In this document: in pieces, positions 43,132-51,317 of the stretch
Numbering within the stretch: the stretch's first letter is position 1
Layout: each line of letters begins with the position of its first letter
NCBI GenBank assembly: GCA_040219575.1
Contig: JAVJSD010000119.1
Location: forward strand, 91,109-155,108
From: JAVJSD01 sp040219575
Lineage (GTDB): Bacteria; Planctomycetota; Planctomycetia; Pirellulales; Pirellulaceae
Direction: 5' to 3'
Length of the DNA stretch: 64,000 nt
Translations under genes and position numbers: made by a program
The notes under the pieces: model-generated
What the model saw: only the letters and a program-made list of their open reading frames with translations
Told to the model about the DNA's origin: nothing
The model's database searches: none

Positions 43132-43779
43132 ATGCCTTCGTTGCCGCCTTCCGCGACGGTCTATATCTCGGACCACGACGACGCCACGCACGAATGGATT
43201 GCGCAGATTGTGCGCGGTCTTGGATGCCAGGCGGCCGCCTGCAGCGAGCCGGAGGCGCTGTTGACCGCGCGGCCCGTGAACCGGCCGAGTTGCCTCGTAC
43301 TGGAGATCGCCGCGCCGGAAATGGGGGGCGTCGCGGTGTTCGACCGTCTGCGGCGCATCGTCGCCGCCGCGCCGCCGGTGATCGTTCATTCGTCGCGAAG
43401 CGACGTGCCGACCGTCGTTCAGGCGATGCGCTGCGGTGTGAGCGATTATCTCGAAAAGCCCTGTCAGGCCGACGTCCTCGCCCAGAGCATCCGCCGCGCC
43501 GTCGAAATCGATCTCACCAAGCGCGAACGGGTGGAGGATTTGCTCGATACGCGGCAGCGCCTCGATTCACTAACCGCCGAGCAGCGCACCGTACTCGATC
43601 TGCTGCTTCAGGGCCGCACCAACAAGCAGATCGCCTCGCAGATCGGCGCCAGCGTACGCACGGCTCAGTTTCGCCGCGCGGACATCATGAAGAAACTCGA
43701 GGTCGACTCGCTCGCCCAGTTGGTCCGCAAAGTGGCGCGGATCGAAAGGGAGACGGACTCCGATGGCCCTTGGCGCTGA
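43132..43779 (+). CDS. Response-regulator-like protein with LuxR-type HTH and an atypical receiver
   Basis: Encodes 215 residues from ATG 43132. The receiver domain (1-125) lacks canonical residues: the phospho-acceptor site in CLVLEIAAPEMGG is Glu58 instead of Asp, and the acid pair in ISDHDD has His15 at one place. Ser87 and Lys109 (YLEKP) are kept. The C-terminal domain carries the LuxR/FixJ HTH: LTAEQRTVLDLLLQGRTNKQ then IASQIGASVRTAQFRRADIM. It can probably bind DNA and is likely locked or regulated without phosphorylation. No kinase is adjacent. A hairpin-rich spacer (42906-43131) separates it from larE. Confidence 0.85.
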   Translation: MPSLPPSATVYISDHDDATHEWIAQIVRGLGCQAAACSEPEALLTARPVNRPSCLVLEIAAPEMGGVAVFDRLRRIVAAAPPVIVHSSRSDVPTVVQAMRCGVSDYLEKPCQADVLAQSIRRAVEIDLTKRERVEDLLDTRQRLDSLTAEQRTVLDLLLQGRTNKQIASQIGASVRTAQFRRADIMKKLEVDSLAQLVRKVARIERETDSDGPWR

Positions 43780-43802
43780 AGCGCTGGCGACGAGCGGATC
43801 CG

Positions 43803-44420
43803 TCAGTTCCCCATCAAGCCCGCGCAGACCGCCAGCAAACCGGCCATCACGCCCAGCCCCAGGCTGACGCCCAGATAGATGCCGATGGCGGTGTTGTTCG
43901 ACTTGCCCGTCTTGCCGTTGTAGGTCGTGCCGCACGACAGGCAACGGACGTGGCTCAGCATGCGGGGGCCCAGCATGCCGCCCCAAAACGTCCACAGGAC
44001 TTTCTTGTTCTCGGCCTTTCCACAGTTGGGACAGCCGACGCCGCCCGCCGCGGCGGGCCCACTCGTCGGCGACGCGTAGGGATTGGGATTGCCCTGCGGT
44101 GGACCATAGCCCGGCGGACCATAGCCCGGCGGTGGTCCATAGCCCGGCGGCGGCGCGCCGTAATTCTGCGCCGGCATGCCCATCCCGGCCGATCCCATCG
44201 GCGCGGCGCCGGGCGCCGACGCGCCTTGATCGAGCGGCGGCAGGTCGGCGAAGAAATCGTCTTGCGCGGGCGCCGATGCGGCGGGCGCCGGTGCGGTGGG
44301 CGCCTGCGCGGCGGGAATCCGCATCTGCTGCCCACAGCCGGGACACTTGCCCGTCTTGCCCGCCATCTTGGCGTCGACCCGCAGCTTCTTCCCACAGCCG
44401 GTGCATTGAAAGTCAATCAT
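43803..44420 (-). CDS. Zinc-ribbon membrane protein with PPGYGPP repeats
   Basis: Encodes 205 residues from ATG 44420. An N-terminal zinc ribbon FQCTGCGKKLRVDAKMAGKTGKCPGCGQQ gives four Cys. A proline-glycine-tyrosine linker with repeats of PPGYGPP follows (residues about 90-112). Next is a second ribbon: VGCPNCGKAENKKVLWTFWG ... VRCLSCGTTYNGKTGKSNN. It ends with one hydrophobic helix (TAIGIYLGVSLGLGVMAGLL). This is a common planctomycete architecture for a membrane-anchored zinc-binding adaptor. The function is unknown. It is convergent with the response regulator gene. Confidence 0.75.
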   Translation of the reverse strand: MIDFQCTGCGKKLRVDAKMAGKTGKCPGCGQQMRIPAAQAPTAPAPAASAPAQDDFFADLPPLDQGASAPGAAPMGSAGMGMPAQNYGAPPPGYGPPPGYGPPGYGPPQGNPNPYASPTSGPAAAGGVGCPNCGKAENKKVLWTFWGGMLGPRMLSHVRCLSCGTTYNGKTGKSNNTAIGIYLGVSLGLGVMAGLLAVCAGLMGN

Positions 44421-44636
44421 GGCGCAAGGGCCCGGAGACGAAAGGCAATTGGCGATATGCCGCACGACCGCGACAGGGCTGCTATGGTACAACGCCCCGT
44501 CGATGTTTCCCAGCAGCCCGAGCCTCCACGCGACGCGATCGCTCCCCCCGCGTTACCGCGGCCGCGCGGTTCGACTACCATGCGGTCGTCTTTCTCGCGC
44601 AGTGGAACCCTGTCCCTGAATACGGTTGAAGATTTG

Positions 44637-46046
44637 ATGAGCGAACTCTGCTTTCTGCCGGCGGACGAATTGGCGCGCCGCATTCGCGCTCGCGAGTTCT
44701 CCTGCCGCGAAGTGATGGAGGCGCACCTGCGGCAGATCGAGCGCGTCAATCCCCGCGTGAACGCCGTGGTGACGCTGCTGGCGGAGCAAGCGATGCAGCA
44801 GGCGCGCGAGGCGGACGAGGCGTCGGCCCGCGGCGTCGAACCGGGCCCGCTGCACGGATTGCCGATCGCCCACAAGGACACGCTCCCCACCCAGGGAATC
44901 CGCACCACGTTCGGCTCGCGGATTTACGCCGACCACGTGCCCACCGACGACGCGCTGATGATCGCCCGGGTGAAGGCCGCCGGCGCAATCAGCATCGGCA
45001 AGACCAACGTCCCCGAATTCGGCGCGGGCAGCCAGAGTTTCAACGAGGTGTTCGGCGCGACGGCGAATCCGTATGACGTGACGAAGACCTGCGGCGGCAG
45101 CAGCGGCGGGACGGCGGTGGCGCTGGCCTGCGGCATGATGCCCATCGGCGACGGCAGCGACACCGGCGGCTCGCTCCGCAACCCGGCCGCCTTCTGCAAC
45201 GTGGTGGGATTTCGCACTTCGCCGGGGCGCGTGCCGATGTGGCCCCGCGAACTCGGCTGGTTTCCGATCAGCGTGCAGGGTCCGCTGGCCCGTACGGTGG
45301 AGGACGTGGCGCTGCTGTTGAGCGTGATGGCCGGCCCCGACGACCGCGCGCCGATCTCGATTCGTGAGCCGGGCGAACTTTTCCAGCAGCCGCTCGAAAG
45401 CGACTTTCGCGGCGTGCGGATCGCCTGGAGCGCCGACTTCGGCGAGTTGCCGATCGATCCCCGCGTGCGGGAGACCTTCAATCAACAGCGCGGCGTGTTC
45501 GAGTCGCTCGGCTGCGTCGTCGACGAGGCGGCCCCCGACTTCACCGGCGCCGACGAGTCGTTCCAGGTCTGGCGGGCCTGGGCCTTCGAATTGGCCTACG
45601 GCGACCTGTGCAGAACCGACGGCGACCGCGTCAAGGACACCATCCACTGGAACTGCCAGGAAGGGGCGAAGCTGACCGGTCCGCAAATCGCCCGCGCCGA
45701 ACGGGCCCGCACCGCGCTCTATCACCGCGTGCGCGAATTCTTGCAGGATCGCGAATTCATGGTCTTCCCCGTCACCCAGGTGCCCGCCTTCGACATCGAC
45801 CAGCCGTACGTCGCCGAGATCGACGGCGTGCAAATGCAGAACTACATCGAGTGGATGAAGTCGTGCTACTACATCACCGCTCTCGGGCTGCCGGCGATCA
45901 GCGTTCCCGGCGGCTTCACCCGCGACGGCCTGCCGGTCGGCCTGCAGATCGTCGGCCGCCACCAAGCCGACTTCCGCGTGCTGCAACTGGCCTACGCCTT
46001 CCAACAAGCGACCGAGTATTGGAAACAACGCCCCGGCGTTTTGTAG
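44637..46046 (+). CDS. Amidase-signature-family enzyme
   Basis: A 469-residue amidase (AS superfamily) from ATG 44637 (MSELCFLPADELARRIRARE). The Ser-cisSer-Lys triad is present: Lys80 in GLPIAHKDTLPTQG, the Gly/Ser-rich core GGSSGGTAVALACGMMPIGD with Ser156, and nucleophile Ser179 in GDGSDTGGSLRNPAAFCNVV. Other marks are SIGKTNVPEFGAG and VQGPLARTVEDVALLL. There is no glutamine-transfer partner (GatB/C) nearby, so a stand-alone amide hydrolase is likelier than GatA. The start is preferred over a much longer open frame that runs through the upstream gene in another reading frame. Confidence 0.93.
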   Translation: MSELCFLPADELARRIRAREFSCREVMEAHLRQIERVNPRVNAVVTLLAEQAMQQAREADEASARGVEPGPLHGLPIAHKDTLPTQGIRTTFGSRIYADHVPTDDALMIARVKAAGAISIGKTNVPEFGAGSQSFNEVFGATANPYDVTKTCGGSSGGTAVALACGMMPIGDGSDTGGSLRNPAAFCNVVGFRTSPGRVPMWPRELGWFPISVQGPLARTVEDVALLLSVMAGPDDRAPISIREPGELFQQPLESDFRGVRIAWSADFGELPIDPRVRETFNQQRGVFESLGCVVDEAAPDFTGADESFQVWRAWAFELAYGDLCRTDGDRVKDTIHWNCQEGAKLTGPQIARAERARTALYHRVREFLQDREFMVFPVTQVPAFDIDQPYVAEIDGVQMQNYIEWMKSCYYITALGLPAISVPGGFTRDGLPVGLQIVGRHQADFRVLQLAYAFQQATEYWKQRPGVL

Positions 46047-46048
46047 AA

Positions 46049-46077
46049 GGCCGGAACAAGCCGTGCGCAGTTCCGGC
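46049..46077. repeat. Family K repeat, copy 2
   Basis: GGCCGGAACAAGCCGTGCGC then AGTTCCGGC forms an 8-bp stem (GCCGGAAC / GTTCCGGC), starting 3 bases after the amidase stop. There is no T-run. Confidence 0.65.
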
Positions 46078-46180
46078 GGTTCCCAACCGGCGACCTCGGC
46101 GCCCCGACTTGCCGCTTCGCTTCAACACTCGGACCGTACCAGCGAGGCGGCGGCGATAGCAATTGCCATCACAAGGGTGG

Positions 46181-47314
46181 TTACCGAACTTCGCCCGAAG
46201 GCGTGGCGGCGGTGGTCGCTCTGGCGGAAGGCGAGGGAGGCAGCGGTCGGGGAATACTGCGCCACGACGGCGGCAAGTCGGATTCGATCTGCACCACCAT
46301 CCAGTCCTCGACCGGGGTGATCGTCACGCGCGGTAGACGGCGGGGAAAGTCGATATCCAGCGCGGGGGAAACCGGCTCCGTCGGCCGCAGCCACCGCCGC
46401 GCCAAGTCGCGAGCGCGCGCCCAGGCCCGCAAGGCGTCCGTCGCCGGTCCCGCCAACGAATCGTGGATCCAGACGTCGAACTTGCAGCGTGGGAGCAGGT
46501 CGGTCGGGATGGCGGGGGCGATGTACCCCTCCGCTTCGTCGACCGGCCCCCACGAGATCTGAACGCAGTCGTGGGAAGTGGTGATCGTTCGGGCCCACAA
46601 AAATTCGAGCGAGTCGGGACGCCGAGCCAATTGCTGCACCAACGTACGATCGTTGAGCTTCGCCAGCGCCGTCTCCACGCGTTTGTCGAACTCGGCGAGA
46701 ATCCGTTGCGAGGCGTTTCGTTCGGCGATCGCCCTGGCCTGAGAGTGGCTGTCCGCCACTCGCCGTCGGGCCACACACCGCACAATCATCCCCCGAATGC
46801 CCGGCAGTTGGGAGCCCACGCCGCAGTTGGTCAGTCGAGTTTCGGTTTTGATTCGCGGCGGCGCCGCGCAGAAACCGCACTCGTCCTCGAATGAGATTCG
46901 TTTGGCAGCCGCAAATCTAGTGACCGCCTGAGAGTTGATGACGGCCGGGCCGTTGTAGCCCGTGGTGCGCGAAGTGACCGTTCCGCGGAGGATGGCGTCG
47001 AACGCGGCGCACTCGTCGTCGGGCTTCAATTGGAGCGTCAATTCCGCGTCGAGCTTCGATTTTCCGCGCACATCGGTCCCGAGGATGAAATCGTCGACAT
47101 CGATCACGGTTTGAACATCCCTCTCGAACATGCTCTTGAGGGTCGGCTGCGTCACTCGAACGACCACCAGGGCGAGCGAATCTCGGTCAGGTTTGCCGTC
47201 GAGGTTTGCCACCCGACTTGCCAGTTCCTGCCACCAGTGGTCGGCCCGCAGCAAAGTGGGAGAGAAGATGGTCAACAATCCGACAATCGACCACACGCAC
47301 CATCGGGGCTGCAT
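46181..47314 (-). CDS. Large exported hypothetical protein
   Basis: Encodes 377 residues from ATG 47314 (MQPRWCVWSIVGLLTIFSPT), preferred over ATG 47320 because the GGAGGAG ribosome site is adjacent to the earlier codon and better spaced for the later one. The N-terminus is a signal sequence. The body has RDSLALVVVRVTQPTLKSMF, repeated Cys (FEDECGFCAAPP, TNCGVGSQ, MIVRCVARRR) and a helical AIAERNASQRILAEFDKRVETALAKLNDRT. The C-terminus is Pro-rich and disordered (PPSPSARATTAATPSG). I do not recognise the family. Confidence 0.65.
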   Translation of the reverse strand: MQPRWCVWSIVGLLTIFSPTLLRADHWWQELASRVANLDGKPDRDSLALVVVRVTQPTLKSMFERDVQTVIDVDDFILGTDVRGKSKLDAELTLQLKPDDECAAFDAILRGTVTSRTTGYNGPAVINSQAVTRFAAAKRISFEDECGFCAAPPRIKTETRLTNCGVGSQLPGIRGMIVRCVARRRVADSHSQARAIAERNASQRILAEFDKRVETALAKLNDRTLVQQLARRPDSLEFLWARTITTSHDCVQISWGPVDEAEGYIAPAIPTDLLPRCKFDVWIHDSLAGPATDALRAWARARDLARRWLRPTEPVSPALDIDFPRRLPRVTITPVEDWMVVQIESDLPPSWRSIPRPLPPSPSARATTAATPSGEVR

Positions 47315-47751
47315 GACCATCTCCTCCAACGGGAAACCCGGCTGATTGCGATGCGTCAGGGGCGTTCGCTTCGCCGGCAATAGGGCTTCACGCAACATTC
47401 GGGCCGTGCTTGCAAAGTGGCGGCAATAGCGTATGCCATCAAACGAGTTACGCTATTTGCATCGCGACGGGGAGACGTTATGGGTGTCGAAGACGGCGTC
47501 GGCGTGACGTGGCCGACGACAATAGGGCACAGCGTGTGCGAGAAGGCGCCTGAGGAGGATCTAGGCAGGCTGACAGGAAAACGTGGCACGGCGCCGCCCA
47601 GCATGGACAGACGCCTGAGGAAGGCGGGAAATGGGGAGGATCGACCGCAACCACCGCGCGTGCAAGCGTTTACGAATGCGCACCCGTAGACGCTCCGTGT
47701 TTGCGGATCGGGCGCGGACCTGACACGACGTCCGATGACGATCGTCTGCCG
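47315..47751. other. 437-base intergenic region with an imperfect hairpin at 47423-47460
   Basis: GCAATAGCGTA and TACGCTATTTGC pair around ATCAAACGAGT. Part of the text (TTAAACGCGTTACG) recurs near 48916. No gene is supported here. Confidence 0.5.
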
Positions 47752-47970
47752 TTAGATCACGCCGCCGTGCGTACGGAACGGGGTAGTATGGCTCGGCATG
47801 TCGAGGAACCAGATGCGCTCCCATTCATCCTGGAACGCACGCATGTCTTCCGACGTGAAGATCAGTTGCCGCACGCGACGAACCGGGTCGCCGCTGTAGA
47901 TCGGAATGAAGCAACCAATACTGCTGGTGACTGCCAGGCCCAACAGCGTCGCAAGGAGGAAACGACGCAT
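47752..47970 (-). CDS. Small lipoprotein, hypothetical
   Basis: A 72-residue protein from ATG 47970 with a GGAG ribosome site six bases before the start. MRRFLLATLLGLAVTSSIGC ends in a lipobox-type Cys20, so the mature protein would be lipid-anchored. The mature part (FIPIYSGDPVRRVRQLIFTS then EDMRAFQDEWERIWFLDMPS and HTTPFRTHGGVI) is compact and looks like a conserved motif rather than random coding. I recall the same sort of short protein in other Planctomycetes but no function. Confidence 0.75.
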   Translation of the reverse strand: MRRFLLATLLGLAVTSSIGCFIPIYSGDPVRRVRQLIFTSEDMRAFQDEWERIWFLDMPSHTTPFRTHGGVI

Positions 47971-48200
47971 CTTAAACTCCTCCGTGAAAAGCATTTGACG
48001 CACTTCGGCGTGCGCCCTTGGCCGAAACGGCCCGTGTGAAAAGTCGTCCTTGACGCGACGTGGCAGCGAAAGATGAGCGGTGCGCTGCAACGTCGTAAAC
48101 TTGTATCGGTTGTCGGGTTTGTCCGCTTTGGTGAAACTGCGACAAAATCGACAAATCTCGAGGGCGGCCTCAAGCAGGAGGGCCGCGGGAGGCCGCGACC

Positions 48201-48692
48201 TCAGTTCGCGCCGCCGGGATTCGCCTCGAAGCTGTGCGACGAACCGTAAGGCGAGGGTGAAGCAGGCGGCGAGGAAGGTTCGTGCGCGGCCTGCGACGGC
48301 GAAGGCGAAGAAGGCTGCTGCGAAGCAGGAGGAGCAGTCTGCTGCAGGCCGCTCTTGCGGGCCGCCTCGCGCTCTTCCAACTGCCGCACCTTTTCTTCCA
48401 TCTCCTTGCCGGGCTTGAACGTTACGACGAACTTCTCGGGCACGTCGACCCGTTCGCCGGTGCGCGGGTTGCGAGCCTTGCGCGCCGCTCGTTTCTTCAC
48501 CTCGAACACGCCGAAGTTGCGCAATTCGATGCGTCCCAGCGTTCCGTTTTCGCCAGCCTGCAGCTTCGACTCGGTGTCCTCCACCAGAGTCTCGATGATT
48601 GCGTTGAACGTCTTCTGCACGATCTCCTTGGTCTTGAGCTGGGTGAGTCCCATCTCTTCGGAAATCGTCTTCACAATCTCTTTCTTGGTCAC
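48201..48692 (-). CDS. HU/IHF-family DNA-binding protein with a Pro/Ser-rich C-terminal tail
   Basis: Encodes 163 residues from GTG 48692, with a GGGGAG ribosome site. The N-terminal 95 residues are a full histone-like domain: VTKKEIVKTISEEMGLTQLK, GTLGRIELRNFGVFEVKKRA, then ARKARNPRTGERVDVPEKFV with the RNP beta-arm tip that enters the minor groove. A Glu/Arg helix (EEKVRQLEEREAARKSG) follows, then 60 residues of Gln/Pro/Ser/Ala (ASQQPSSPSPSQAAHEPSS). The classical HU is about 90 residues. The tail is disordered and may condense or regulate DNA. Confidence 0.92.
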   Translation of the reverse strand: MTKKEIVKTISEEMGLTQLKTKEIVQKTFNAIIETLVEDTESKLQAGENGTLGRIELRNFGVFEVKKRAARKARNPRTGERVDVPEKFVVTFKPGKEMEEKVRQLEEREAARKSGLQQTAPPASQQPSSPSPSQAAHEPSSPPASPSPYGSSHSFEANPGGAN

Positions 48693-49089
48693 GGCTCGAC
48701 TCCCCGAAAACTGTGGGGTGTTTTGTCGGCGAAAAACGCTTTCGCTGGATGCCCCTTGCACGTCCCAAGTGTAAATGCCACAAGCATTAGAGTCAAGCTC
48801 ATTCGCGCCGCAGGCTCCCCGCGCCGCGCTCTGGATCCGCCCCGCCGCAGCGTCAAACCGACGATTTTCAGTCCAGGCGTCAGCCGAGCAACCGGATTAC
48901 AACCTGTTGCTATTAAACGCGTTACGGCAATGGATGGCGTTTCGCCTGACGGGCGGAGCTGTAACTCGCTACGTGGCAAGTACTAACAACGATCGACCGT
49001 TGCCGGCAGAAATACGAAGGCTTGCGCTGGGGGTGATTCTCCGCACGAAAACACTGGAAACGATCGCGCGACATGCACCCCTCGGCCGG
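48693..49089. other. 397-base intergenic region without a recognised gene
   Basis: It holds the promoter of the HU-like gene. A stretch GTTGCTATTAAACGCGTTAC at 48910 resembles text near 47425. Nothing else is recognisable. Confidence 0.5.
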
Positions 49090-49506
49090 CTAGATCTTCA
49101 TCACCCGCCGTTGCTCTTCGATTTGGCCCAGTTGGTAGAGCTTGCCTTTGCCGCTACCCGGGCAAACGTCGCAGGTGTCGCTCCAGGCCTCGGGCGACTT
49201 GAGGTTGGAGTCCCAGAAGGGCCAGGTGCGGCACTGGCGGGGACGGGCCTCGTAGACCGTGCACTTGCGATCCTCGCCGAGGAACACGCAATCGTAATTC
49301 GGCAGTTCCTTGAGGCTCTTGCGAATGCCGATCCGCCGCACGTACAGCTTCTCGAATCGCTCCAAATCCTCCTCGCCGATGGCCTCGGCCAGCGCGGCGA
49401 TTTCTTCCTTATTCACCCACACAAAGCCCGGCCCCCCCGTGCAGCAGTCGCCGCAACCGGTGCATTGGAACCGGAGGCCGTCTTGGTACCAGGGACCTTC
49501 AGGCAT
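49090..49506 (-). CDS. YkgJ-type CxxxC zinc/iron-chelate cluster protein
   Basis: A 138-residue protein from ATG 49506. Cys-rich motifs are FQCTGCGDCCTGGPG (CxxCxxCC), DRKCTVYEARPRQCRTWPFW (C-x13-C) and SDTCDVCPGSGKG at the C-terminus. This is the UPF0153/YkgJ layout, which chelates zinc or iron, sometimes an Fe-S cluster. The function is unknown. A longer open frame upstream is only the repeat tract. Two family E arms flank the region just upstream of the start. Confidence 0.85.
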   Translation of the reverse strand: MPEGPWYQDGLRFQCTGCGDCCTGGPGFVWVNKEEIAALAEAIGEEDLERFEKLYVRRIGIRKSLKELPNYDCVFLGEDRKCTVYEARPRQCRTWPFWDSNLKSPEAWSDTCDVCPGSGKGKLYQLGQIEEQRRVMKI

Positions 49507-49513
49507 GGGGGTT

Positions 49514-49719
49514 GGTGAGGGGTGAGGGGTGAGGGGTAATTGGAGGCCGCGATCCAACTCCAAGCCGACGACTTGTCGTCGTACCGGTGAGCAGGTGAGT
49601 AGGTAAAGGCCCTTGGAGGGCTGGAAGCAAGGCGATGGCCCGAAGCTGAAACGCTTCTCCATCTTACCACCTACCCCTCACCCCTCACCACTCACCACCC
49701 ACCACCCACCACCCACCAA
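49514..49719. repeat. Inverted simple-sequence repeats (family E, copies 2 and 3)
   Basis: The 25-base arm at 49514-49538 (GGTGAGGGGTGAGGGGTGAG then GGGTA) is complementary, with one mismatch, to 49672-49696. The right side continues with CACCCACCACCCACC to 49719. The loop is 133 bases and holds the 5' region of the YkgJ-type gene and its promoter. Confidence 0.85.
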
Positions 49720-49794
49720 TAAGGTTCCCCTGCTCGGCGGGGGCGCGGTAACATATGGGAGGCAGGCATTTTTCGTCCAGCGAATCGAGCGTTG

Positions 49795-50697
49795 ATGGGA
49801 ACACGCATCCAAAACAAGAAAAAACCCGCCCCAGAGGCGAAAGCGGCCGCTCCCGCGACCACGACTCGTGGTGCGAAGGGCCCAGGCCGGCGTCTGGGGC
49901 CCTTCACCTGGGCCGCACTCTTGGCGGTGTCGGGCGGAGCGGCGATGTTGGTGTGGACGATGTGGGCCAAAGCCCAAGAGCGGCCGCTGACGCAGTATGG
50001 CTGCAAGATCGTCAACGTCTACCCGCACGACGCCGACTCCTTCACCCAGGGGCTGGTCTACGACGGCGAGGTGCTCTTCGAAGGGACGGGGCACTACGGC
50101 AAGTCGTCGCTGCGCAAGGTGGAGCTCAAGACCGGCCGCGTGCTGGAAAACGAAGCCCTCAGCCGCCGTTTGTTCGGCGAGGGAATCACGCTCATGGGCG
50201 ACAAGCTCTACCAGCTCACATGGAAGAGCGGCGTGTGCCTGGTGTACCACAAAGAGACCTTCCGCCGCATCGACACCCTGCGGTATCGGGGCGAAGGCTG
50301 GGGCCTCACGCACGACGGCACGCACTTGATCATGAGCGACGGCACCGACACGCTGCGGTTCGTCGATCCCCAAACGTTTCGCGTCGTCCGCACGCTGCGG
50401 GTGGCGACCCGGGCTGGCCCCGTCGATAAACTCAACGAGCTGGAATACATCGACGGCGTGATCTACGCCAACGTCTGGTATTCCGACTACATCGCCTGCA
50501 TCTCGCCCAAGACGGGACTGGTGACGGCCTGGATCGACTGTCGCCATTTGTGGCCGATGAGCGAGCGACCGCGCGAGCACGTGCTCAACGGCATCGCCTA
50601 CGACGCCTCGACCGGCCACCTGCTGGTGACCGGCAAGAATTGGCCGAAGCTGTTCGAGATCAAGGTCACGACCGAGACGTCGAGCGGCGGCGATTGA
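49795..50697 (+). CDS. Membrane-anchored glutaminyl-peptide cyclotransferase (plant/bacterial type)
   Basis: A 300-residue protein with an N-terminal membrane anchor (GPFTWAALLAVSGGAAMLVW then TMWAKAQ) and a five-blade propeller domain. Family marks are YGCKIVNVYPHDADSFTQGL then VYDGEVLFEGTGHYGKSSLR, RRLFGEGITLMGDKLYQLTW, GEGWGLTHDGTHLIMSDGTD, KLNELEYIDGVIYANVWYSD and AYDASTGHLLVTGKNWPKLF. It turns N-terminal glutamine into pyroglutamate and acts extracytoplasmically. The stop lies 8 bases before the radical-SAM gene, which suggests an operon. Confidence 0.92.
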   Translation: MGTRIQNKKKPAPEAKAAAPATTTRGAKGPGRRLGPFTWAALLAVSGGAAMLVWTMWAKAQERPLTQYGCKIVNVYPHDADSFTQGLVYDGEVLFEGTGHYGKSSLRKVELKTGRVLENEALSRRLFGEGITLMGDKLYQLTWKSGVCLVYHKETFRRIDTLRYRGEGWGLTHDGTHLIMSDGTDTLRFVDPQTFRVVRTLRVATRAGPVDKLNELEYIDGVIYANVWYSDYIACISPKTGLVTAWIDCRHLWPMSERPREHVLNGIAYDASTGHLLVTGKNWPKLFEIKVTTETSSGGD

Positions 50698-50705
50698 GGA
50701 CTCCC

Positions 50706-51317
50706 GTGCAAGCGACCGACAAGACGCTGCGCGTCGCCAGCTTGGTCGCCGCCACCGAGGCGGAAGGACCCGGCAAGCGATTCGCCGTCTGGCTGCAGGG
50801 ATGCCCACTGCGATGTCCTGGTTGCTGCAACCCGGAGATGCTCCGCTTCGACGGCGGCGACGACCTGCCGGTCGAAGAGTTGTTGCGGCAAGTCCGACGG
50901 GCCGCCGAGCGGCAAGGCGTCGAGGGCGTGACGCTGTTGGGCGGTGAACCGTTCGCCCATGCCGATGCGGCGGCGGTGTTCGCCCGCGAGGTGCAACAGG
51001 CCGGGCTGACCGTGATGGTCTTCAGCGGCTACACGCTGGCGGAGCTTCAGAAGTTGCCCGACCCCGCAGCGCGATTATTGCTCGCGCACACCGACCTGTT
51101 GGTCGACGGTCCTTATCGCCGCGAGTTGCCCGAGACGCGCCGGCGGTGGATCGGCTCCTCGAACCAGCAGATTCACTTTCTCAGCGAGCGATATCGCGAG
51201 GACGATCCCTGTTGGCGTCGGCCGAACACCCTCGAGATTCGCTTCGACGGCAAGGAACTGCTGATCAACGGCTTTCCGGCCGAGTCGGCCGCCGCGATTT
51301 GGAAGCAACGAACGTGA
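50706..51317 (+). CDS. Radical SAM 4Fe-4S activating protein, NrdG-like
   Basis: Encodes 203 residues from GTG 50706, with a GAGGA site upstream. The cluster motif is LQGCPLRCPGCCNPEML (CxxxCxxC; three Cys bind a 4Fe-4S cluster and the fourth iron binds SAM). LLGGEPFAHADAAAVFAREV is the GGE SAM-ribose motif, and VMVFSGYTLAELQKL then LLAHTDLLVDGPYRRELP follow, as in NrdG. There is no NrdD, and the genome has NrdJ, so ribonucleotide reductase activation is unlikely. Its GTGA overlap with the next gene suggests that it serves the two proteins downstream. Confidence 0.9.
   Translation: MQATDKTLRVASLVAATEAEGPGKRFAVWLQGCPLRCPGCCNPEMLRFDGGDDLPVEELLRQVRRAAERQGVEGVTLLGGEPFAHADAAAVFAREVQQAGLTVMVFSGYTLAELQKLPDPAARLLLAHTDLLVDGPYRRELPETRRRWIGSSNQQIHFLSERYREDDPCWRRPNTLEIRFDGKELLINGFPAESAAAIWKQRT

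Noticed and set aside
42975..46046. A single 1023-residue gene starting at 42975
   Set aside because: The open frame runs out of phase through the response regulator and antisense to the zinc-ribbon gene; only the last 469 residues (the amidase) are real.
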